From: Halichondria panicea
Lineage: Eukaryota > Porifera > Demospongiae > Suberitida > Halichondriidae
DNA: 64,000 nucleotides
Assembly (NCBI RefSeq): GCF_963675165.1
Contig: NC_087384.1
Location: 2,866,315 to 2,930,314, forward strand
Reading direction: 5' to 3'
Numbering within the stretch: the first letter of the stretch is position 1; every line of letters starts with the position of its first letter. A model generated the notes under the pieces. The model worked only from the letters and a program-made list of their open reading frames with translations, did not search any database and was not told the origin of the DNA. Shown here piece by piece: positions 1 to 11,600 of the stretch. Both the position numbers and the translations under genes were made by a program.

Positions 1-70
1 ACTCCCCCACCCCCCACCCCACGCCACCCCACCCCTCTAGCCTGGTACTGATCACCCTCGCCTGACCCAG

Positions 71-3000
71 CGCCTTAGGGCCATGGATGAGAGCAGGATG
101 GATGTGGCACAGCACACCATCAAGATGGACTTTGTTAACTGTGTCAGAAAGTGAGCTACGTACACCGTGCACCTTCAGTATGTATAGTGTAGTTAGTAGA
201 CGTGTACATGCAGCTTCTGATACATACTGACTGGCTAAAATTCTCGCTCACAGAATCCCTGCTCACAAACGCATCACCAAACACCACAACAGAAGAGTGA
301 CTGCAGTAAGCTCTTTATTACATGTACTGTGGTGTACATACATGTAGCTACACGTATGTGCACAAATCTAAACCCCCCTCACCTACATGTACTTATACAC
401 CCCTCAAAAACTATATATAATAATTATTCTTTCATAACTGTGCATATAATTATGCTTGTATGGAGCACGAATCTCTCGGCAGTATTATACATACACACGA
501 GTACATATATACAGTGTGTGCATTGTTCATTCCACAGGTGCCCCGCCCTATCAAGTCTCTGTACTCACACCCGCTCACGGACGTGTCCCACATTTCTCCC
601 CTCTCGTTGACCTTAGTGACCCCTGCCGAAGTGGTTGAGAGACGACGATGTGAAGAGGAGAGAGAGAGGCGTCTGATTGGACGACCACGCCAACCTGCCC
701 TCACACATGACCAGGATGAGGTGGGTACTGGTGTAAAAGTAGGACATTAATCCTGACAAGCTTATATACAGTTCTGGTGTGCTACATTGATCCTGGAAAA
801 CTTATAATCTCATTATTGTGTGCTATAATTATGTCTTCATTTTGCTATTTTGTGAACCCCCCTTGAAACCTTGTTGTAGTATTTGCAACTTGACACCTTG
901 TTATTCTAAAGTGCATGGTGTTCATTACACTGTACACTTCCACTGTACACTTCCTGCAGTGGACCAGACGAACAGTTCTGTGTCATCTAAAGGATCAATC
1001 ATCATCACCCCTCAACAGTCACACTTTTCACCACCCTCTCCACACCTTCAATGATCAGTCCGACACACTTGCTGCCCAGGCATTACTGGAGCTAGCCTCT
1101 AGCGGTCACACGGTTGTCTCAATACCTCTCAAATACTCTCTACATAATGGAATTGTCAAAGCTCAGACAGAAAACAACAGAAATACTTTCTCTGTGGATG
1201 AAAATGCCGCATCCTTGAATAATAAACTCAACGCACCAGCTCTTAATGGAGATATTAGCAATGATAGAATTTTGGATTTCACAATTGAACATTCTCCAGA
1301 ACAAGGAAACGTGCCTCAAGAAACTGTTAAGTCGATGGTTACCGATAATGGTGGGATTGAACCACCAACGTTAGGCTTAGAACACATGGACATTGATGGA
1401 AGTGATGTACTTCAACCCTCGGAGGACTTGCTGGTGAATGGTACCATAGGGTCCAATGGTGATGATGTGGAGGCTATAAAGAAAGAGTGTGACGATCTGG
1501 ATGAAGAAAATGACGATGTTGAAGTCGTAGATGTTGTAGACTGTGATTCACAACTTGATGGGTTAGAGGCAACAAATGAAGAAAGCGACATGGAGGTGGA
1601 TGTGGGTGGACCAAGGACCACCTACAATGTGGGATTTGGTGAGTTATTATACACATTGTACTTTGTTTTGAAGCAGTCAAAAGACATTGTGCCTTCCTTT
1701 CAAGCATGCATTTGTACATAATCAATGGTGGTCATAAGTTATATGTGTACATGCGCACACACACACAGTCCCTGATCTCTCTGTTTTGAATGATGAGATT
1801 ATTCGCCTGCTGGCCACACAGAGATTACAGGAGCTGTTCTCTGGCCAAACCCAATCACAGGCTAATGACAGGGACATATCGGAATCTCCCCCTCACCCCG
1901 ACAATCATTCAGACAAAGGTGTGAGCAGGAGGCGGAATGGGCTTGTACCAGAGCACTCCACCCCCTCCCCTCCCCCTGCCACCAATCAAGACTGTCTTAG
2001 TAAAGGTAGGGCATACAGTATTTGTAATTAGGAGACGTTGTACGTATAATGAACTTAAACTTCAGGAAATTAGAATGTACAATGTAAAAGTTTTCATATG
2101 TACATGTACATGTGCAACACAAACCTTAGCCTAGGGAACTGCTTAGGTGTACAGGGAGCCCCTCTAACAGCCTCCCCTGAAGAATGCCTACTGTTCATTT
2201 GTGTACAAAGAACCCCTCAACAAAGGTCACCTAGTGTACATGTGTAGGTGCCAATTAGAAATGGACTGTACATGTATTATAACCCCACGATGTTGTAGAG
2301 CCATAAACTGTTGCCTTTAGCTACCTCCTTATAAGGAACATGGCATGTTATTGTCAGACAACGACTGTGTGTTTTGGTGTTTATACCTAACAATGTGCCA
2401 CCAAGTGCCCATTTAGAGTCATACACATGTGGTCAGTGGTGTGATTTTGGCTTGGCCACTGATAAGCTCGGAATGCCAAGTTGGATTGAGCTTTCAGAGT
2501 AATTTGTACATGTACGTCTACAGCAGCCTACATTATCTCAATAACTTGAAATCTGGGGCCATTAAGGCGCTAGTGAGAAAGCTAGGAAGGTTGTTTTGTT
2601 AATTATGCTGTAGTAATCATAATTATTGTACATTTAATTAATTGTGTATGTAATTTGACACTAGATTTTCTTCTCCCCCAGGAGTGTTGAATAGTGCCAT
2701 TGCTCTCCTCTGTCCTTTATCAGCCGAGAAACTGGCTCACCCCTTCAACAATAAAGTCACTTACCTCGGAACAGGTACATGTACAAAAGTAATACTCTGC
2801 CTATGATGTTTTCAATTTCAGTGTGTACATTCAGTACCTAAAATGACATATGTAACTCTAAGTACACAGTACACTGTGTAGTCATGTGAAGTGTACTATT
2901 CATCATCTACTGGTTTTTCTCTCAGGGTCAAGCGTGGACCTTGACCTCCTTCAGTATGGACACTGCAACTATGTCTCAACCAACCATGCCTGCATCTTTC

Positions 3001-3207
3001 TGGATAAGGTGCACTTATGTTTAGTACCAGAACACTCTATTATAATGTGCATGCTTCATGCCTACAACTGTACATACATGTAGTGGCTTACGAGTCGAGT
3101 ATGTACATGTACAGTACATGTAGCCTTGGGGACATTATTCTTGAGGATTGAACTGCCTGTACAAATTTGTTGAGGTCTAGTATTATGTGTACTCCCCCCC
3201 CCCCCTT

Positions 3208-3286
<79 letters not shown>

Positions 3287-4045
3287 GAAACTGGAGATCT
3301 GGAACTGATTAACTATAGTGAGAATGGATCTGTGGTGGACGGTGTTCTCTTCTCATGTGACATCTCTGATAAGGACCTCTCTCCAAATGAACAACCTACC
3401 ACTCTCACTCTCGATGATATAATAGGAACGGGTAGTGGACGAAGAGCATCCAGGTGCAGAGCAAAATTGGAAGCTGCTAGGCATGCCCTAAAAGACAAGC
3501 AGAAAGCTAAGATTGCCCTAGAAGGAGCTCTGAGACTCACGATACCTATAAGTGCACAAGACGATGCCTTGCTGGCTGAAGAACTGTCCAAGAGTGAGGG
3601 ATTAATGACAAGAACTGGATTGAAACGCGTGTCGATTGAAAGCACCCAGAATCCGTCCGTTGTGAGTATACCCCTTTCAAAAGCTCGCAAACTGGAACTT
3701 ACGGAAAACAAGAAAGAAATTAATAAAAAATCAGCCTCCAAGTATCCATCACAACCTGTTCTAAGAGACTCCACTACAAATTCAGGGAAATCACAATCTT
3801 CTATCTGTGAAAGAACAATTCACAAAGACTCCACATCTAGTATACCGACAGTGAAGTGTTTCCCAACAAGACCGTGTCTGTGTGATAGCAACGACGATGC
3901 CGAGAGACGTGATGAGAGACTGGAGGGCACTGCAGTGTTAACGCATGGTAGCAGATTAAGATTCGGGTGTTTGGAGTTTGTGTTGAGTATGGCAGGTTGC
4001 CCTGGACACAGTGAACTGATATCTGTACTGCTAGAACAGTCTTAG
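71..4045 (+). CDS. PHF12: PHF12 (Pf1) homologue, 3' part, 8 exons
   Basis: PHF12 is a chromatin reader and adaptor of Sin3/HDAC co-repressor complexes, with PHD fingers followed by an FHA domain. The PHD part lies off the left edge. Exons read as 71-150, 254-305, 538-720, 960-1638, 1769-2005, 2682-2774, 2926-3008 and 3287-4045; all junctions are AG/GT and phases close to 721 codons plus TAG. Early exons carry IKMDFVN and VPRPIKSLYSHP, close to the vertebrate MDFLN and VPDAIKSQY stretches as I recall them. The FHA domain spans the exons at 2682-3360: YLGTG, YGHCNYVSTNHACIF, INYSENGSVVDG. The C-terminus (EGTAVLTHG, LRFGCLEFVLS) matches the family end. The 960-1638 exon is acidic and poorly conserved; its acceptor at 959 is the least certain junction. 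Confidence 0.88.
3201..3283. repeat. (CA)n microsatellite abutting a splice acceptor
   Basis: A near-pure CA tract of about 75 bases, preceded by a run of C, fills the end of the last PHF12 intron. It runs straight into the acceptor CACTAG at 3281-3286, so it replaces a normal pyrimidine tract. Open frames over it (Cys-Val runs) are artefacts. Confidence 0.95.
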
Positions 4046-4415
4046 ACCCTTATCAATTATACCCATGAATCAATGTGTTATGTACAATTGCTCTGTCTTT
4101 ACTTTTCAAAGTTTCGATCTGCACGTGGTTTATTATTTTTTTGTCAAACACCTTCAACATGCATGACTGTATATTGTCATATCCCCAGCTCTAGCTGTCT
4201 CTTCAAAATTAAGTTCATGGGACTCTAGCTTTAATTACCTAATAAGGAAAGAAATGTTGAATGTAGATGAGCTAATTTAATTAGTCAGGGAGCCATACCA
4301 CATAGTTGTGGTCACAGATGAATGATCTATATGTGGTGACCACAATTATACACACTACTCTCGATCGATCTCTATAGGAAAAGCTATATCGATCTAAAGT
4401 TCTAAAGCAGCAACC
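4046..4415. promoter_or_regulatory. PHF12 3' end and promoter region of the filamin-repeat gene
   Basis: This 370-base stretch has no coding signal. It holds the PHF12 3' UTR and the upstream region of the next gene. A near-palindrome (TGTGGTCAC ... GTGACCACA, about 4308-4344) lies about 80 bases upstream of the next start codon and could be a regulatory site. Confidence 0.35.
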
Positions 4416-6593
4416 ATGGACATTGACATACAAGCAGACGAGCTTCTTGCAGAGCTAGGTATCGCTACAGGGTGTCCTGTGGCCCCACCACCAGCAGCGA
4501 GTGCCCCACCACCCGTTCCCCCACCACCAGCAGCAGTGAGTGCTCCACCACCTCCACCTCCACCTCCAGCAGCGGGTGCTCCACCACCACCACCTCCTCC
4601 ACCACCTCCATCAAGCTCTGGAGGATATAGAGCTCAAAAGAAAGCTCAAGATGATGTAAATGAAGTGTTTGACTCTGTGATCAGTTTTGCGTCAAAAACA
4701 TCTGCGAAGAAATCCAAAACTCCCCCAAAAGTGGCTCCGAAACCCAAGAGAAAGATACATGTCAGTTCCCATACAATGAAAGTCAAGAGCCCAACGGCTA
4801 AAGATGCTCCCAAGCTTCCTGCTCCCCCGGCTTCAGCTCCTGCCCCTCCAGCTCCTGCCCCTCCACCTGCACCAAAAAAAGACGAGTCTAAGCAGCGAGC
4901 CCCCAGCACGAGCGAAGGTGGCATTGTCCCTAAGAGCCCTAAGCCTGAGCCAGTTCCGGTCCCAGCAGCATTTTCAGTGCCAGCTCCTGTACCAATGGTG
5001 GCTTTTGGACCAGGTTAGTTTGCTAGCTTGTAGGAGCTCGTAAGAAGCTTGTCAACACCGGTGTAATTGTACAAGTGCTCGTAGTTTTGGTGTTTTGATT
5101 ATCTGCAGTATTAAACTGTGATGTAATTTCTTTATTGAATGGCTTATTATATTTCTGCAGGTCTTGAGACTTTTGAGGTGAACTGTTTCGGAGATTTCCA
5201 AGTGTCGTGCCCACATGACATCACAATTGACGACCTCGAAGTCACCGTCAAAGGACCTTCTGGAACTAAGCCTGTGGAAATCGATGAGCATGGAAATGGC
5301 CAGTTCTCTTGTTCTTACCTCCCTGCTATTGCTGGAGATCATATTGTTTCGATCAAAGTCGATGACGAGCATATACCTGGCAGCCCCTTCACAGCCCAAG
5401 TACAGTTTGCTCAATACACTGACAAATGCATCGCCGAGGGGCCTGGTCTTCTTTCTGGAACGACTACCGATCCTTGCCAATTCACCATCCGAGCCAAGAC
5501 TGACTCTGGATATGCACGCATGAGAATTCACGTTGTGGGTCCATCCAAAGCCGAGCCGATTGAGATGGTTGAAGATTCCGAGAAGAACTGTGTGAATGTT
5601 ACCTACCATCCCTCTGCTCCGGGTGACTATACTGTGAGGGTCCTCTGGGGAGATGCCAACGTCCATGGCAGTCCATTCACCGTACCTGTTACTGGAGATT
5701 TTGTGAACGATGCATCTAAAGTACGAGTTACCGGAGACGGCCTCAAGGGAGGAAACGTGAACGTTCCAATCAAATTTTTTGTGGAAGGAGAAGCCGGAGC
5801 TGGTTCTGGTCCTCTTGGAGTAAGGATGGTGGGTCCGTCCAAGCCGTCTATCACTGCTGATGATTCGAGCGAGGAGGGGGTGGAGCTTACTATTGTTTGT
5901 CAAGATCCAGGTGAGTACCAACTCATTCTCAAGTGGGGAAATGACGAAGTCCCTAGCAGTCCTTACACTATTAACGTGGAGGGTGAAGGCCGTCAAGTTC
6001 GTCCCGATCTCTGCACTGCGTCTGGACCCGGAATTTCCTCTGGCTCTGTTGGTGATGCTGTCAAGTTCACTGTTGATATCCCAGATACCGCTGGCCCCGG
6101 GTCTCTTGGCGTGTCTGTTGCTGGACCACACCCACCGAAACCGATTGAGATTGTTAACCAACAAGATGGAACTATGGAAGTGACCTATCACCCGATTGCA
6201 CCCGGAGATTACAAAATCGACATTCAATGGGCCAACGAGCATATTTCAGGAAGTCCGTTTACTGCCACCATCTCTGGAATTGCTGTCCGTAACGCTAGAG
6301 AGGTCGATGCAACTGGAGAAATTATTAGTATTGGTGAGATGAAGTGTAATCAACTCGGAACGATCAATGTGGTACCGAAAACAGCAGCTGGTGCAGGTCC
6401 GCTTCGAGCCAAACTGGAGGGTCCTTCTAAAGCTGAACTGGAGTTGGCGATGAATCCTGACGGTACCATGCTCGTTTCGTTCATCCCCAAGGATGCGGGA
6501 GATTACAAGCTCCACCTACTGTGGGGAGATGGAGAGGAGCAAGACGAAAATGAAATCAACGGCAGTCCATTCTCAGTCAAGGTCTCCAACTAA
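4416..6593 (+). CDS. Proline-rich protein with five filamin-type Ig repeats, 2 exons
   Basis: Exons 4416-5013 and 5161-6593 join in phase (GGACCAG/GTCTTGAG) to 676 residues. Residues 1-19 form an acidic start (MDIDIQADELLAELG). Residues about 25-70 and 130-195 are rich in proline, with PPPPPP runs like profilin- or EVH1-binding tracts; a basic Lys-rich stretch lies between. From about residue 198 five filamin repeats follow, each starting near GPGL/GDGL and ending with the GSPF-type signature (HIPGSPFT, VHGSPFT, VPSSPYT, ISGSPFT, INGSPFS). There is no calponin-homology actin-binding domain, so it is not a classical filamin. Inference: an actin-associated scaffold. It is well transcribed-looking: the second exon alone holds all repeats without introns. 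The start is the first ATG after an in-frame-free leader. Confidence 0.9.
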
Positions 6594-7453
6594 TCATGTG
6601 AGACTCCAAACTGAATTTTACATAGCAGAAAATTTAGTGTTTGTTTAGCAGTCTTATTTTTTGAGTCTTGTTTATTACAAGGTAGATTTTCAGTCCATTT
6701 CACTCTTAAGAATATCTGTCTTATGGTTTCAAGCTTGTGTATACTGTACATGACCCTTCAATGGTTAATCTCGTTACGCGTATTGCTGGTATGCACAACG
6801 CTCTTTGTTCATATATTGTTTAGGGAAAGTTGCCAAATGGACTTCAATTAGTGCAAATTAGACGGAATGCTTGCAAGTTTTTACCATGTTTGGTCAAATA
6901 GAAGTGGTGTGAGGAATGAATGTATGCAGAACCACAGTAGGCTCAACTTTCACAGTAGAAGCATAATTATATGGTTTGAGGGTGCATGTCTGGGTAATTA
7001 GGATTAAAGGCGATTCCTGGATCGACTGGTTATATTTATGTGACAGCTTTGTATACAAGGGCATATTGACTTTACATTGAGCTATATAGCTTGATCATGA
7101 AGCAGTCAACCGGTAAAAGAACTCCTCGTGCAATAATTATGGAACTCACAGCACTGACAGTTTAATTACTGATCAGTACCATTATTACTAGAACGTTTTG
7201 CAAGCATCAAATATATGCGAACTTTGCGAGGGTTGATCAATTCTAAAATATAAATACACAGGATCCTTGCCAGAACGCAATAGCTAGATCGCAAAGGGTC
7301 AAATTTCTGCTGATTTGGCTCATTCGCAAAGGTGTTTCAGCCGCAAAATATTCTAGTAATACAGTGTTGTGTACGTATCACATAACATACGGTATGCATA
7401 CCAGACATACAATTACAATTGCAAAGTGTTCACTGAGTATCATACATACGTAG
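6594..7453. other. Intergenic region between convergent genes, with a MITE
   Basis: No coding signal. It carries the 3' UTR of the filamin-repeat gene and the 3' flank of the minus-strand isomerase gene. The only structure found is the MITE at about 7185-7352. Confidence 0.5.
7185..7352. mobile_element. MITE, ACTAGAA / GCAAA family
   Basis: The ends read TTACTAGAACGTTTTGC and, inverted, GCCGCAAAATATTCTAGTAA. The same element, reverse-complemented, recurs at about 41,776-41,920, and a third copy, interrupted by another MITE, lies at about 13,391-13,925. The three share blocks such as GTTGATCAA and ACCTTTGCGAA. Confidence 0.7.
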
Positions 7454-8293
7454 CTAGGCATAAGGCACATCAATAGGTAGACTGCCAAATCTCTCAATTA
7501 ACAGTCTCCAAATGTCCGCACACAAGAGCACTACCATCATAGCAGCCAATGCTTCCATGGCAACACGGCCAATAGGCCAAAGGTCAGTGGGATCTTCGTC
7601 CATTCGATAAAACCACGGAAACGTCACAACAAAGAAAGTACAGTAAAACACCGATCCTTTAGTGAGCATCTGGTAGAAATCAGGATACGTGTAGTAAGGA
7701 AATCCACTAATTGTTAAAGTCTCGGCAAATGCAGTCAGGAAGGCAACCACACACACCACCACGACCAAACTCGTTAACTTGAGGTTACGGCTTGTAAATA
7801 ATGAATTAGTAGCTCTTAGTACAGGTGTCACCAAGACGTGATAACTCATGAAGTAGACATGAGTCATTGCGTACATTGAGGCAGGCACATGATTGATGTC
7901 CCAGCCTTTTCCTTCCGCCAGTGGACCAGTATATCGCATACCAAGAACTTTGTAGAAGTAATGTGTGTAAAAATGGTTTCCAAGGTAGCTAATGATAGCG
8001 ATAAAGATGTTAGCTTTGATGATGTAGCGATTAAAAATAGGGGTGTGTTTTTCGGTTGGATCACTTCTTGCTAGAACGAGAGGCACTAGAATGCACGGTA
8101 GAGACAGACAGAGACCTGTGAGAAGGTAATCGTTTGAGGAGAAACGCTCGTACCATTTTCCGAGCACAATGACAGCCATGATGCCTATCCAAACGGGTGT
8201 GTAGTAGAGCATGAACGCTTCCCCTTTGAGCTTGCTGGAATGAGCCGCTCTCCACCTCATGTTGTCAGCTAGATGCTGTATATACAATGTCAT
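7454..8293 (-). CDS. CPI1: Cycloeucalenol cycloisomerase-like membrane enzyme
   Basis: In plants and some protists this enzyme opens the 9,19-cyclopropane ring of cycloeucalenol to give obtusifoliol, a step needed when sterols are made through cycloartenol. It sits in the ER membrane. The 279-residue frame has the family's length and landmarks: a YTPVWIG segment near residue 30, a central SYLGNHFYTHYFYKVLG block near residue 105, FPYYTYPD near 200, and FYRMDEDPTDLWPIGRVAMEAL near 230 (quoted in part). About six to seven hydrophobic segments are visible. It has no introns, unlike nearly all neighbours. It ends at a TAG just inside 7454. Animals normally use lanosterol and lack this step, so presence here is notable; eukaryotic inheritance or transfer are both possible. 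Confidence 0.88.
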   Translation of the reverse strand: MTLYIQHLADNMRWRAAHSSKLKGEAFMLYYTPVWIGIMAVIVLGKWYERFSSNDYLLTGLCLSLPCILVPLVLARSDPTEKHTPIFNRYIIKANIFIAIISYLGNHFYTHYFYKVLGMRYTGPLAEGKGWDINHVPASMYAMTHVYFMSYHVLVTPVLRATNSLFTSRNLKLTSLVVVVCVVAFLTAFAETLTISGFPYYTYPDFYQMLTKGSVFYCTFFVVTFPWFYRMDEDPTDLWPIGRVAMEALAAMMVVLLCADIWRLLIERFGSLPIDVPYA

Positions 8294-8600
8294 GCATCTC
8301 TTTAGACAACAATAATTTATTGAACATGCATAAGGACCCTGTCAGCTAGGATGCATGTGCTTACTAGCAGCTGGGCCCTGCATGCATGCAGACAGGCTCA
8401 TGCACTCTAATAATCTGTATATTCACCTTTTATATATTCCGTCTAGCCAGAATCCACACAACACCTACGGTATTAGGTTAGCGATCTGGTAATAGTCGTC
8501 AAAATAATTAGCGTTTTAAACATTCACTACAAGAAAAAGTTGTATTACAGTATAACATGATGTAATGTGGATATAATGCCAGTATTATATAGAGTCAGAG
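8294..8600. other. Short spacer, isomerase promoter and PRPF19 3' flank
   Basis: About 300 bases without coding signal. It must hold the minus-strand promoter of the isomerase gene and the PRPF19 3' end. AT-rich stretches are present; I see no clear repeat. Confidence 0.4.
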
Positions 8601-11600
8601 TTAATTTCCAAAATACTTGAGGCTTCTGTCCAAAGACACGGAGGCAACAAAGGCAGCATTCTTTCCGAATCGAACACCTGTCACAGGTTCGGCATGATCA
8701 GTGAAGGTCTTTAGCAGAGTCCATTGCTTGCACAAGTAAATCCTGTAGCAAGGAAAACAAACACGTTGGACTAACAGAGATAATAAACCAACAAAACTAT
8801 CCCGAAAAAACATTTTGCATAGCGTATGTACCTACACACAGCACACTACAGACAAGGGCTTACTGTATGTCTGTTCCACCAACGGCTAAGTATGTTCCAG
8901 TTTGATCGAAGCACACTGATTGAACCTGCAAGAAATCAATATTATACAGGGAAGCTCAGAATTTAACACACAATATTGTATATACCCAGGAGTGTGCACT
9001 CCTGACATACATACATTATAGCGGGTATAAATGTTCGCGGCTATTTAATATTGCATGCATGCATGTGCAGAGAGGCTGCTATTACCTCGTACCTCGCTAA
9101 AAGTGTGCACTATTTTAAAACTAACCTGGTAGTCCTGATCCAGTTCAAGAGTTTTGAAGTTATTGAGTTTTCTCAAGTCCCATAGTTTCACTACAGAATC
9201 TTCAGCAGCAGAAGCAAGGTAGTAGCTACAGGAACAAGCAATTAGCAATGAATCAGTAGAGGGCAAACACAAGCTGAACACATGCAAACCAAAAATTATA
9301 AAGAACAGTTGAGTTGGACACAAAAAATGCTGATAGTAGATAGTATCTGTTCAATGCTCAACGAAACGTCATGAAGCTACAAAAATAACACGAGGTTGTG
9401 GCTGTAAATGTATTCGCTCACCCGTTCTCTGAGAAGGCAATGGTGGTGATTTGTCCACTGTGACCCGGGAAATTGGCAGCATTGGACTTCTGTCTCAGGT
9501 CCCAAATCTTAACAACACTGCACAACAATCGGCAATGAAATACAGTGAAACACATACACCACTTATTCGTACCTATCTGCTGTTCCGGTCCCAAAAATGA
9601 GACCATCAGGATGGAACTGAGCACAGGTCAACCCTGAGGAAAAATAATGTCATATATATTTAACGTATATATACCACAGATTTTGTTGTGAGATTCAACC
9701 AATAAAGAAACACTATGAACAGTATCAAATGAACACCATAATACACCTGCAGAGTCGGGATCAGTTGCCTTGCTCACCAGACGACCAGAGCGAATGTCCG
9801 AGAAAGCCCAGAACTGTATATAAGATAATCAACAGTCATGTGAAACGGTCACATGACAATCATGTGAGAATCACCTGATCAGTAGAGCAACTGAGCAGGT
9901 AGTCACCAGTGGCGTGCAGACTGATACCAGTGACTGGACCATCATGAACCTGAAGAGATAAAACAAATTGTACAGTGATGGCATAAAAATCAACAAGTAA
10001 GAAACATCACATGAACAATGAGATTACGACAATATAAGTCAGCTACTGATTTCTAACATAGACTTGAACTGCACTCACCCGAATGACGTTAAGGGCAGAG
10101 CCAGCATCAATATCCCACACCCTGATGGTGGTGTCGGGAGAGGAGGTAATGCCAATGTTCTCTCGGGGATGGTAAATAACGTTCGTGATTTTCTTAGAAT
10201 GCCCTTTAAGAGTGGCTACGATCTGTTCCGTCTCTTTGTTGAAGACAACCGCCATTTTATCCGCACCACCTGTGTATGGCGTGGGGAGCAGGGGATATGA
10301 TCACTACAGAGATGAATTTCTTTAAGCCAGCTACTTAAACTATTTTATGTATTGACTGTGACATCTCAGATGAAGAAATGTGTTTCAAGAGCCACTTTGG
10401 GCTTCAAACGAAAGATGGTTAAAATGATTACATCATAGACATCAGTCAAGTACATGAATTATAGAATACTAAATCTACACACATCAATCTAACCGTTGTC
10501 ATGGTCACTGCACACACGGCTATACCTGTGAGAGCTTTGGTGGTGTCTCCCGACAGGTCCAGTGCTAGGATACCCGGACTACTGGCGCTATGGAGACCCT
10601 GTGTAAAAGAGCCCGGATCAACAACACGCTTGGAACAAACACAGACAGGAAGATGTTACCGGGTGAGTGGAAAGCTGCTTGAAGTTTGCAATCTCATCTG
10701 TTGAGGTGAGTCCCTCGGGAGGTTTCTTTCCTCTCTGTGGGAGAGCAATGCAGAAAGTTAAAATTAGAGTATTATGTCGCCGTCCAAAAACGTTTTGGTA
10801 AGCGACTCAGTACATTTCTACCATATGAAGGCATGTTAGACAGTTCAAGTGTACAACCATATGTAGCCTCAGTACAGAGTTGTCCGCATGTTCAATTGAA
10901 CTAAGACAGGGATAACTTGTGATCATCACAGGCAGTGTAGTGTTGCTTACTCGGCAGATAACACACCTTTTTCCTCTCTGCCGTGAGCAGTCCAGCAGTG
11001 TCTTGAAGCTATAAAAACAGTCACATGATGAACGTCACATGACCACGTAATCAAACTTTTGCACGTACCTTCTGGAGTATTTCTTCGGTCATTTCACCAG
11101 GGGCAGGCTACAAGGACATAGATGGCAACTGACAACACAATACCCACCAAAAACATTGTTGCCAAACATAAATTGACTACAGCTACTAGCCTCAGTACAG
11201 AATTGTCCGCATGTTCAATTTGAACTAAGACAGGGATAACTTGTGATCATCGCGGGCAATGTATACTTACAAGATTTTCAATCTAAACATACTGCCTAAA
11301 AGCTTTAGAGAGAAAAATGTGTCATCAGTGTAGTGTACTGTACCTCCATATCCATGGTTTCTTGTTGCACCCTCCCCACTTCTGCTACAGCCTGTATAAC
11401 AGTGAGACATGTTTAAAACAAGAAACATACACAGTGACTATTCTATGAAATGCTGTGACATCTCAGATGAAGAAATGTGTTTCAAGAGCCACAGTGGGCT
11501 TCAAACGAAAGATGGTTAAAATGATTACATCATTGATGTCAAGATAATTATCACTGTTATTACAATACCACAAGACTACGTACCTGTTCCCTAGCCTGAG

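Noticed and set aside
3062-3283. Cys-Val-rich minus-strand frames
   Set aside because: They are translations of the CA microsatellite.
10009-10045. Possible seventh PRPF19 intronic snoRNA
   Set aside because: The C-like and D-like boxes are in the wrong order on the host strand.
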